A stretch of 33,729 nt of DNA from an uncultured bacterium. Its GTDB lineage: Bacteria; Bacteroidota; Bacteroidia; Bacteroidales; Bacteroidaceae. This document shows, one piece after another, positions 9,316-16,272 of the stretch (the first letter of the stretch is position 1; the number at the start of each line of letters is the position of its first letter). Position numbers and translations under genes: made by a program. The DNA lies in contig CALZUQ010000029.1 of assembly GCA_945829425.1 (NCBI GenBank), forward strand, positions 1 to 33,729, written 5' to 3'. Under the pieces are notes generated by a model. That model made no database searches and was not told where the DNA came from. It worked only from the letters and a program-made list of their open reading frames with translations.

Positions 9316-11618
9316 GAATACGACTACTGACACAATATCTTACGGCATGTTTACTTGCCGTCGTCACCTCCTGCTCCACGACTTCCGGGCTTCAGGAAGG
9401 TGAACAGCTCTACCGTGGCATAAAGGACATCAGCTACTCTGACAGCAAAAGCGACCAGCATTATGACATGATGCGTGAAGAGGTTGAGGCAGCCTTGGCA
9501 TGTGCCCCTAACGGAGCCTTCTTCGGCTCGTCGTTCTATACCTCTCCTGTCCAGTACCGCCTGTGGATATGGAACGCCTTTGCCCACCGCAAGGGAGCCG
9601 TTCCGAGGTGGTTTGCCAAGACCTTCGGCAAAGCCCCTGTCACGATGAACGATGTCAACCCTCTCCTGCGTATCAATGTGGCAGAGGCGACGTTGCAAAA
9701 CAACGGCTTTTTCCAGAGTAACATTGAGTATTCGGTCATTGACGGCAAACGAGGCACTACACGCCTTGACACCATAGAGAGACCCCTCTCGGCAAAGATA
9801 CGCTATGATGTTACTCTTGGTCCGTTGTACACCATTGACAGCGTGGAGTATGTAGGATTTACGGAGCAGGAGAAGGAAATCTTCCAGCCGAGAAAGTCGC
9901 TGCTGAAGAAAGGTGCTCCGTTCTCAATAGAATGTCTTGACAACGAGCGCACGCGTGTCGTCGACTCCCTGAAGAACAACGGCTTCTACCTCTTCCGCAA
10001 CACCTACCTCTCGTACCTTGCCGACACCATACAGAAACCTGGCAAGGTAATGCTGAGGCTGTGCAAGGCGGACTCTCTGCCCGAAGAGGTGGAAAAACAA
10101 TGGTATATAGGCAAGACAGTGCTGAAGGTTAGAAGAGAAGCCAGAGAGGAGATAACAGATACGTTTGTCAGGAAACGTTTCGCCGTGATGTATGGAGGCA
10201 AGCGTCCTCCCATTCGTCCAAGGATATTGCTTCAAGACATGAAGCTGAGAATGGGCGAGGTTTTCTCGCAAGACCTTCTCAATGAGTCGTTGTCGCAGCT
10301 GTCATCAAAAGGCATCTTCTCATCCCTGGACATACAATCCGTTCAGTATGGCGACTCCTTGGTGTTGTTTCTCGACTGTATTCTTGACAAGCCTTACGAC
10401 ATCTCTCTGACCGCAAACTATACTCATAAGACGTCGGGTAGGGGAGGTCCCGGCATCGGCTTGGGATTCACCAAGCGCAATGCCTTCCGCAACGGCGAGA
10501 TTCTAAGCTTCAACATTAACAGCAGTCTTGATTTCACTATTGGCAAGACTGCAGGAGGAAAAGACCTGAACTACGACATTTCAGCTGACGTCTCCTTGGA
10601 GATGCCAAAGATACTCCTGCCTTCCTTCCTGAAAGTCAGGAAACGCTGGCATTACGCCCCGAATACGATATGGAGGATTTCTGCTCAGACAATCAACCGC
10701 ACAGGCTTCTTCCGTAGGAATATCTTCTCCGGCGAACTGCTTTACAACCTTTATCCTACGAAGACCTCTCGGCATACCTTCTCGCCGTTCACCATCGATT
10801 ACAGCTATCTGGCAAGCATGGACGAGGCATATATTGAGATGATTGCCCAGGCACCTTTCCTTCTCCTTTCGCATAGTGATGTCTTCATACCAAAGATGCG
10901 GTATTCTTACGCTTTTACGAAGACAGATAGTGACGACACCACAACAGGCTTTTCACTGACCCTCACCGAGGGCGGAAACCTCACGAACCTTATATATACC
11001 TTAGCGGGAAAAGGGTGGAACGACAAGGAAAAGTCGATACTCAAGACTCCTTTCTCGCAGTTCCTGAAGGTTGAGGGAGAGTATAAGAAAGAATGGAAGA
11101 CAGACTTGAAGTCGAAGCTCGTCCTCCACGCTTTTGCGGGATATGTCCATGCCCTCGGCAATTCCGACTATACCCCTTTCTCAGAGCGTTATTACATGGG
11201 AGGCGCCAACGACCTCCGTGGCTTTCCTACACGTGGATTGGGTCCCGGCAATGTTTATCTCGACAACCGTGACGTAATGTTCATCATTTCCAATGGCGAC
11301 CTCAAGCTCAAGACGAGCATAGAATACCGCCCACTGCTGTTCGGCTCGCTGTATGGCGCACTCTTCATCGACGCAGGAAATATGTGGAACGTAAGGGAAA
11401 AGGATATGTACGGCCTCCTGACCATGAGGTCTTTCTTTAAGGATATTGCCGTAAGTAGCGGCATAGGAATTCGTTACGACTTGGACTTCTTTGTGATACG
11501 TCTCGACTGGGGATTTATTGTCCATGCTCCCTACGACACAGGTAAAAGCGGCTACTTCAACACCCCGAGGTTTTCAAAGGCACAATGTCTGAATTTCGCA
11601 ATTGGCTATCCGTTCTGA
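9312..11618 (+). CDS. tamL: TamL: lipoprotein Omp85-family outer-membrane protein
   Basis: This is the outer-membrane partner of TamB. The 768-residue product begins with a lipoprotein signal peptide whose lipobox is V-T-S-C, giving Cys21 as the lipidated residue. Lipidation is what distinguishes Bacteroidetes TamL from proteobacterial TamA. POTRA-like repeats occupy roughly residues 90-380, and the rest is a 16-strand Omp85 barrel. The family hallmark L-R-G-F, in the loop-6 motif G-G-A-N-D-L-R-G-F, is present near residue 640. The last residue is Phe (A-I-G-Y-P-F), the usual C-terminal barrel signal. It overlaps tamB by 4 bases. Known work on TamL in Bacteroidetes supports an essential envelope role; that function is transferred by family, not seen here. 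Confidence 0.88.
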   Translation: MRIRLLTQYLTACLLAVVTSCSTTSGLQEGEQLYRGIKDISYSDSKSDQHYDMMREEVEAALACAPNGAFFGSSFYTSPVQYRLWIWNAFAHRKGAVPRWFAKTFGKAPVTMNDVNPLLRINVAEATLQNNGFFQSNIEYSVIDGKRGTTRLDTIERPLSAKIRYDVTLGPLYTIDSVEYVGFTEQEKEIFQPRKSLLKKGAPFSIECLDNERTRVVDSLKNNGFYLFRNTYLSYLADTIQKPGKVMLRLCKADSLPEEVEKQWYIGKTVLKVRREAREEITDTFVRKRFAVMYGGKRPPIRPRILLQDMKLRMGEVFSQDLLNESLSQLSSKGIFSSLDIQSVQYGDSLVLFLDCILDKPYDISLTANYTHKTSGRGGPGIGLGFTKRNAFRNGEILSFNINSSLDFTIGKTAGGKDLNYDISADVSLEMPKILLPSFLKVRKRWHYAPNTIWRISAQTINRTGFFRRNIFSGELLYNLYPTKTSRHTFSPFTIDYSYLASMDEAYIEMIAQAPFLLLSHSDVFIPKMRYSYAFTKTDSDDTTTGFSLTLTEGGNLTNLIYTLAGKGWNDKEKSILKTPFSQFLKVEGEYKKEWKTDLKSKLVLHAFAGYVHALGNSDYTPFSERYYMGGANDLRGFPTRGLGPGNVYLDNRDVMFIISNGDLKLKTSIEYRPLLFGSLYGALFIDAGNMWNVREKDMYGLLTMRSFFKDIAVSSGIGIRYDLDFFVIRLDWGFIVHAPYDTGKSGYFNTPRFSKAQCLNFAIGYPF

Positions 11619-11675
11619 GAAAGTACCGGAGAGAGAATGACTCTCTTCTGTTGCTTGTCATGACGTACAGATCTC

Positions 11676-11714
11676 TTCACCTGCTTGTCCAAAAGCTATG
11701 GGCAGGCAGGTGAA
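11676..11714 (+). terminator. Long stable hairpin after tamL, possible terminator
   Basis: A 15-bp stem with two G-U wobbles pairs 11676-11690 with 11700-11714 around a 9-base loop. It lies 58 bases after the tamL stop. There is no T-run after it, so it is not a textbook intrinsic terminator; it may instead protect the 3' end or be a repetitive extragenic palindrome. Confidence 0.5.
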
Positions 11715-11856
11715 TCGGCATAAAAATGTATGGTTGGACATAAAAGCCCAGACATTGTGCGTCTCGCCTCTCTGTCAGGCAGTCGATGTCTAAGGTATGT
11801 TCTGTTAATTGCAGCCGGTATTCAACGAAGTGAATGCATCCGGTATTACCTAAAGC

Positions 11857-11924
11857 GAATTAATATAACCAACCTAAGACGAATTAATATAACCAACCTA
11901 AAGCAATTGGTATAACCTACCTTA
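11857..11924 (+). repeat. 24-bp tandem repeat, about three units
   Basis: Units start at 11857 and 11881 and share 21 identical bases (GAATTAATATAACC then AACCTAA). A third, degenerate copy begins near 11904 (AATTGGTATAACCTACCTTA). A weaker trace (GGTATTACCTAAAGC) precedes the first unit. The array is AT-rich and ends about 70 bases before the -7 element of the next gene. Confidence 0.8.
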
Positions 11925-11993
11925 ATGTTGTCTAATAAGTGCTTTTTTTACCCATTTTTTCTTCTTTGCCGAGGTAATATTAAATATATTCAG

Positions 11994-12001
11994 TAACTTT
12001 G
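11994..12001 (+). promoter_or_regulatory. -7 promoter element for the phosphoesterase gene
   Basis: TAACTTTG matches TAnnTTTG in full. The nearest TTTG upstream is at 11965-11968, a spacing of 25 instead of 19-21, so the -33 element is poor. A start site near 12008 favours the GTG at 12072 over the TTG at 12018 as the translation start. Confidence 0.45.
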
Positions 12002-12071
12002 CATCGGTTTCCTTTCTTTGGAAACCAGGCAACAGTATTTACGATACATAAAAATCAAAAAGAAAGAGATT

Positions 12072-12998
12072 GTGAAAATCAAAGACATTGTGAAGAAGAA
12101 AAACCTTGAGAAACGACACGGCAAGAACCTGTTCCTATGTTCTGCCGTAATATTGTCGCTGTGCCTTTCGTTTGTCTCATGCGACAACTTCGAGTACCAC
12201 CCTTACGCTTCTGACTTCTATGGAAGGACCGCCATCCATGCCACAGCCTTGAAGGAAATCAGTGAATTGTGTGAGGGGAAGGACACCGTATGCTTCGCCT
12301 TTGTGACGGACACACAAGGGTCTTACGACGAGCTGGAGGGAGCAGTAGATTATATCAAGAAGCGTGATGACGTAATGTTTGTCATTCATGGTGGCGACCA
12401 AAGCGACTTTGGTTTGCGTAAGGAGTTTCTGTGGTGCCGCGACATTATGGACAATCTGCACAAGCCCTATGTCTGTGTCATCGGAAACCATGACTGTCTC
12501 GGAACTGGAGAACACACCTTTGATACCCTTTATGGAGTAGAGAACTTTTCGTTCAATGCGTCGTTTGTACATTTTGTAGGTCTAAACACCATAGCTCTGG
12601 AGTACGACTATTCCAACCCTGTCCCGGACTTTATGTTTATGGAGGACGACATAAACGCCACGTTATACACTGACAGCCTGACGAATACCGTAGTGTTCAT
12701 GCATGCTCCGCCATACGACGAGCAGTTCAACAACAACGTAGCGAAGGTGTTCCACCGCTACGTCAGGGCATACCCGGGACTTCGTGACACTGACCCACGC
12801 TACGACGACACCGCAGGCGAGAAGGCTGGAACGATGAAAAACGGAATATGCCTCAACGGCCATACCCACCGCACCGACGTGAAGAATATTTTCGACGACG
12901 GTGTGTTGTATTACGGACTTGTGAACATGGAGCATAGGGCATTGCAGATATATACTATAACAAAGGATGGTTATGAAGTTGAGACGATTACTTTTTAG
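12072..12998 (+). CDS. Lipoprotein calcineurin-like metallophosphoesterase
   Basis: The product is a predicted exported, lipid-anchored phosphoesterase of 308 residues. I choose GTG at 12072 because it follows a purine-rich stretch and gives a normal signal peptide: a lysine-rich n-region, a hydrophobic core near 20-35 and a lipobox-like F-V-S-C with Cys37. A TTG at 12018 would add 18 residues of basic leader. The dimetal motifs appear in order: D80-T-Q82 (in place of the usual D-x-H), G-G-D-Q-S-D at 107-112, G-N-H-D at 138-141, His211 in M-H-A-P-P, and G-H-T-H at 263-266. The substrate is unknown. The next gene starts inside its 3' end, an overlap of 26 to 32 bases, implying one transcript and perhaps coupled translation. 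Confidence 0.85.
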   Translation: MKIKDIVKKKNLEKRHGKNLFLCSAVILSLCLSFVSCDNFEYHPYASDFYGRTAIHATALKEISELCEGKDTVCFAFVTDTQGSYDELEGAVDYIKKRDDVMFVIHGGDQSDFGLRKEFLWCRDIMDNLHKPYVCVIGNHDCLGTGEHTFDTLYGVENFSFNASFVHFVGLNTIALEYDYSNPVPDFMFMEDDINATLYTDSLTNTVVFMHAPPYDEQFNNNVAKVFHRYVRAYPGLRDTDPRYDDTAGEKAGTMKNGICLNGHTHRTDVKNIFDDGVLYYGLVNMEHRALQIYTITKDGYEVETITF

Positions 12999-13737
12999 CA
13001 TATTATTCCTTACGGCATGGCTCATGGCATATGCCGAGGAGAGAGACAGCAAGACGTACGTTGAGAAAGGTGTCATGACATGTGTTGAGCAAGACCGCAT
13101 GACATGTGTTAATGAAGACACCATGACATACGTTAATGGAGACAGTGTTACTGCAGATACCATAAAGAGTGCGAGCCGTTACGAGAAAAGGGTGGGGCGT
13201 ATGAAGAATGGTTGGAACTCCATTGTGCCAAACCTCTCTATCTTGCAGTATGCCGGCGACATTGGCGTTATCTCGCTGGGTGTAGGTTGGGATTACGGCA
13301 AGCGAAACCAGTGGGAGACATACCTCATGTTCGGCTATGTGCCGAAAGACCATACTCCAAGCAGTTACATAACGATAACAGCCAAGGAGATATACACTCC
13401 GTGGACGATACGTGTAGGAAAACGACACGGTTTCTCGCCGTTCTTCGCAACGTTGATGATAAACACCACGCTCGGTACGGAGTTCTGGACGACAGAGCCG
13501 GACAGATACCCTAAAGGCTATTATGGTTTTTCGAGCAAGGTGAGGTTCCATATCGGAGTGGGACAGAAATTCAAGATTTTCGGATTGCAGAACAAGTCAC
13601 ATTGGTTTCGTGACCTTGCCATATATTACGAGGTGTCGACATGCGACCTCTACGTAAGGCAGAAATTCCTCAACAGCTATATCCCGCTGAAGGATGTCTT
13701 CGTCCTCGGCGTCGGTTTACAGTACACGCTCTTCTAA
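12973..13737 (+). CDS. Predicted exported outer-membrane beta-barrel protein, unknown function
   Basis: I do not recognise this family. The product of about 254 residues has a signal peptide (M-K-L-R-R-L-L-F-S-I-L-F-L-T-A-W-L-M-A-Y-A, cleavage before E-E). Next come four tandem 8-residue units rich in T, V, E and D, then a region of alternating aromatic and small residues typical of a small barrel, ending V-G-L-Q-Y-T-L-F with a terminal Phe. ATG at 12967 is possible, but the ATG at 12973 has AAAGG at a better distance and puts the basic n-region at the start. It overlaps the phosphoesterase gene, so the two products probably act together at the cell surface or in the periplasm. A soluble periplasmic protein is the alternative. 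Confidence 0.65.
   Translation: MKLRRLLFSILFLTAWLMAYAEERDSKTYVEKGVMTCVEQDRMTCVNEDTMTYVNGDSVTADTIKSASRYEKRVGRMKNGWNSIVPNLSILQYAGDIGVISLGVGWDYGKRNQWETYLMFGYVPKDHTPSSYITITAKEIYTPWTIRVGKRHGFSPFFATLMINTTLGTEFWTTEPDRYPKGYYGFSSKVRFHIGVGQKFKIFGLQNKSHWFRDLAIYYEVSTCDLYVRQKFLNSYIPLKDVFVLGVGLQYTLF
13054..13149 (+). repeat. In-frame 24-bp tandem repeat, four units
   Basis: Four 24-bp units (13054, 13078, 13102, 13126) encode the 8-residue repeat T-(Y/C)-V-(E/N)-x-x-x-(M/V) just after the signal peptide of the barrel-like protein. The unit length is a multiple of three, so copy-number change would keep the frame. Units 2 and 3 are most alike (ATGACATGTGTT shared). Confidence 0.85.
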
Positions 13738-13781
13738 TTCGTTATGCTGCACGCCATACACAGTCGTTGCAACGGCAGTAT

Positions 13782-13801
13782 TATTTTTGGCATGATATTT
13801 G
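13782..13801 (+). promoter_or_regulatory. Possible htpG promoter elements
   Basis: TATTTTTG at 13782-13789 matches the -7 consensus, and GATATTTG at 13794-13801 matches 7 of 8. Neither has a convincing TTTG 19-21 bases upstream. No CIRCE-type inverted repeat is visible. Confidence 0.3.
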
Positions 13802-13880
13802 TACGAATGTTTTGCGGGCAGGCGAAAAAGATGCCCTCATATACGTAAATCTTATAATAAACAAAAAAATAATATCTACT

Positions 13881-15941
13881 ATGGCAAAAGGTAATATTGG
13901 TGTAACGACCGAGAACATTTTCCCGGTAATCAAGAAGTTTTTGTATTCTGACCATGAGATTTTCCTCCGTGAGATGGTTTCTAACGCTGTCGATGCAACT
14001 CAGAAGCTGAAGACACTGAAGGAGCGTGGCGACTATAACGGCGAGCTTGGCGAGCTGAAGGTCACCATAAGCCTTGACACTGATGCCAAGACGCTCACCG
14101 TCAGCGACAACGGTATTGGCATGACAGAGGAGGAGATCGACCGCTATATCAACCAGATAGCCTTCTCAGGCGTCACCGACTTCCTCGACAAATATAAGGA
14201 TAACGCTAACCAGATCATAGGTCATTTCGGACTTGGCTTCTATTCTTCCTTCATGGTTTCTGAGCGTGTGGACATCATAACACGTTCATATAAGGACGGC
14301 GCTAAGGCTGTGAAATGGACATGCGACGGAAGCCCGGAATATGAGATTACAGAGACAGAGAAGGCAACCCGCGGAACAGACATCGTGCTGCACATCGCCG
14401 ACGACTGCAAGGAGTTTCTTGAGAAAGCGAAGATACAGGAGCTGCTCAGCAAGTACTGCAAGTTCATGGCTGTCCCGGTAGCCTTTGGAAAGAAGCAGGA
14501 ATGGAGCTCAGAAAAGAAGGAAATGGTAGACACAGAGGAGGATAACATCATCAACGGCACTGAGCCTCTGTGGACAAAGACTCCTTCTGCGCTTACTGAC
14601 GAAGACTATAAGGAGTTTTACAAAACGCTCTATCCTATGGCTGACGAGCCACTCTTCTGGATACATCTTAACGTCGACTATCCTTTCAACCTCACCGGAA
14701 TACTTTATTTCCCACGCGTGAAGTCAAACCTTGAGCTGCAGCGTAACAAGATTCAGCTTTACTGCAACCAGGTCTTCGTAACCGATCAGGTGGAGGGCAT
14801 CGTGCCGGAGTTCCTCACGCTGCTGCATGGCGTCATAGACTCTCCGGACATTCCGCTCAACGTCAGCCGTTCATACCTACAGAGCGACGCTAACGTGAAG
14901 AAGATCTCTACATATATCACCAAGAAGGTGGCAGACCGTCTGAAAGCTATCTTCAACGACAACCGCAAGGAATATGAGGAGAAATGGGACTCTCTGAAAC
15001 TCTTCATTCACTACGGCATACTCTCACAGCCGGATTTCTACGACCGTGCCAAGGACTTCTCTCTCTTCAAGGATATTGACGGAAAATATTTCACTTACGA
15101 TGAATACCGCGACCTGATAAAAGGCGAGCAGACAGACAAGGACGGTAACGTAGTATATCTCTACGCTACCGACCGTGAGGCTCAGTATACATTCATAAAG
15201 ACCGCTCAGGACAAGGGATATTCCGTACTCCTCTTCGACGGCGACCTCGACGTCCCTGCCGTACAGGTTTACGAGCAGAAGTTTGAGAAGGCACGCTTCA
15301 CACGTGTCGACGCAGACGTCATTGACCGCCTCATCGTAAAGGATGACGAGAAGAAGGTAAGCCTCAGTGCTGAAGAGTCTGCCAATTTGTCAGAGGTCTT
15401 CCAGTCGCAGATGCCTGCCATAGACAAGGTTCGGTTTATGGTAGAGGTTGAGGCACTCGGCAAGGAGCAGAAGCCGGTTATCATAACACAGAACGAATGG
15501 ATGAGGCGTATGAAGGAAATGTCAAGGCTTCAGGCAGGCATGTCCTTCTATGGCGAGATGCCTGACAGCTTCGGCGTAGTGCTCAACTCCGACAACGACC
15601 TTATAGCACGTGTGCTGAAGGAGACAGAGGGGGCGTGCGCTGAGAAACTCTCGCCGATAGACAGCGAGATCCGTGGTCTTGAGGCACGCAAGGCAGCTCT
15701 CGAACAGGCTCAGAAGGACAAGAAGGACGCTGACATACCACAGGAGGAGAAAGACGACCTTAAGAACACTAACGACAGCATCTCTGCGCAGAAGGACGCA
15801 CGTAAGAAGGTTCTTGCGGAATATGCTACGGGTAACGACCTCGTTCACCAGCTTATTGACCTCGCTCTCCTTCAGAACGGCATGCTCCGTGGCGAGGCTC
15901 TCGACAAGTTCCTCTCACGCAGCCTCAGCATGATAAAATAA
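13881..15941 (+). CDS. htpG: Molecular chaperone HtpG (Hsp90)
   Basis: The product is the bacterial Hsp90, an ATP-driven cytoplasmic chaperone. It is 686 residues long, somewhat longer than the E. coli protein (624), partly because of a highly charged lysine/aspartate-rich segment before the C-terminal dimerisation region (about residues 595-640). The GHKL ATP site is intact: E31 and N35 in E-M-V-S-N-A-V-D-A, D76 in S-D-N-G-I-G-M, and G-H-F-G-L-G-F-Y-S. The start is ATG at 13881 (M-A-K-G-N-I-G-V-T), which matches Bacteroidetes HtpG. An open frame extends upstream to 13641, but that part runs antiparallel to nothing useful and covers the previous gene in another frame. A strong terminator follows. 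Confidence 0.96.
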   Translation: MAKGNIGVTTENIFPVIKKFLYSDHEIFLREMVSNAVDATQKLKTLKERGDYNGELGELKVTISLDTDAKTLTVSDNGIGMTEEEIDRYINQIAFSGVTDFLDKYKDNANQIIGHFGLGFYSSFMVSERVDIITRSYKDGAKAVKWTCDGSPEYEITETEKATRGTDIVLHIADDCKEFLEKAKIQELLSKYCKFMAVPVAFGKKQEWSSEKKEMVDTEEDNIINGTEPLWTKTPSALTDEDYKEFYKTLYPMADEPLFWIHLNVDYPFNLTGILYFPRVKSNLELQRNKIQLYCNQVFVTDQVEGIVPEFLTLLHGVIDSPDIPLNVSRSYLQSDANVKKISTYITKKVADRLKAIFNDNRKEYEEKWDSLKLFIHYGILSQPDFYDRAKDFSLFKDIDGKYFTYDEYRDLIKGEQTDKDGNVVYLYATDREAQYTFIKTAQDKGYSVLLFDGDLDVPAVQVYEQKFEKARFTRVDADVIDRLIVKDDEKKVSLSAEESANLSEVFQSQMPAIDKVRFMVEVEALGKEQKPVIITQNEWMRRMKEMSRLQAGMSFYGEMPDSFGVVLNSDNDLIARVLKETEGACAEKLSPIDSEIRGLEARKAALEQAQKDKKDADIPQEEKDDLKNTNDSISAQKDARKKVLAEYATGNDLVHQLIDLALLQNGMLRGEALDKFLSRSLSMIK

Positions 15942-16002
15942 CCGTTGTGTTGAGACACGTATGGGAAAACAATAGTGAAAACTATACGTAAATAAAATCA
16001 GG

Positions 16003-16049
16003 AAATCTGCATCTTATTCATGGTCAGCATGATAAGGTGCAGATTTTTT
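16003..16049 (+). terminator. Intrinsic terminator of htpG
   Basis: AAATCTGCATCTTATTCATG pairs with CATGATAAGGTGCAGATTT, with one bulge and one G-U pair, around a short loop, and is followed by TTTTTTG and a second T-run near 16054. It lies about 60 bases after the htpG stop. Confidence 0.88.
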
Positions 16050-16091
16050 GAATATTTTTTTCCTGTCTCTGGCAATTTTTCAGTGTCTTTA

Positions 16092-16123
16092 TTTGCATAT
16101 TATCGGTTATTGTGTTAATTTTG
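16092..16123 (+). promoter_or_regulatory. Bacteroidetes-type promoter upstream of the esterase gene
   Basis: TTTG at 16092-16095 and TAATTTTG at 16116-16123 are separated by exactly 20 bases, a full match to the consensus. Transcription should start near 16130, leaving a leader of about 140 nt (to 16273) or 215 nt (to 16345) before the esterase start. Confidence 0.8.
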
Positions 16124-16166
16124 CATACGTTAAGGTGAGAAATAAGAGAAGCACCTTTAGAACATA

Positions 16167-16259
16167 ATGTGAACGTTAAAAATAATGTTCAACATAAAAG
16201 CAAATGTGTAACATAAAAATAATGTTCAACAGAATAGCAAATGTTCAACAGAAAAACAA
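16167..16259 (+). repeat. Tandem 18/19-bp repeats carrying ATG codons in the esterase leader
   Basis: Five AT-rich units start at 16167, 16185, 16204, 16222 and 16241, each beginning ATGT and sharing the pattern ATGTTCAACA-A-A-GCAA. Units alternate 18 and 19 bases, so the first four form two copies of a 37-bp dimer. The third and fourth ATG are in frame with the esterase, while the first, second and fifth are not. Confidence 0.85.
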
Positions 16260-16272
16260 ATATTCATATATT

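Larger units (their letters stand above)
11619..12071 (+). other. Intergenic region between tamL and the phosphoesterase gene
   Basis: About 450 bases without a credible gene. It holds, in order, a strong hairpin (11676-11714), a segment with the direct repeat CCGGTATT around the inverted repeat ATTCA/TGAAT (11816-11848), a 24-bp tandem array (11857-11924) and a promoter-like -7 element (11994-12001). An apparent small reading frame at 11730-11915 is made partly of the repeat array and has no recognisable features. Confidence 0.6.

Noticed and set aside
11730..11915. 61-residue reading frame after tamL
   Set aside because: Half of it is the translated 24-bp array (R-I-N-I-T-N-L repeated); no start signal or family resemblance.
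12018..12071. TTG start for the phosphoesterase
   Set aside because: It would put an extra lysine-rich 18 residues before a normal lipoprotein signal and lies only about 10 bases after the expected transcription start.
13641..13880. 80-residue upstream extension of the htpG frame
   Set aside because: It overlaps the 3' end of the barrel-like gene in another frame, and HtpG proteins begin M-A-K-G-N-I-G at 13881.
16167..16259. CRISPR-like appearance of the short repeats
   Set aside because: Units are 18-19 bases and directly contiguous with no spacers, and no cas gene is present.
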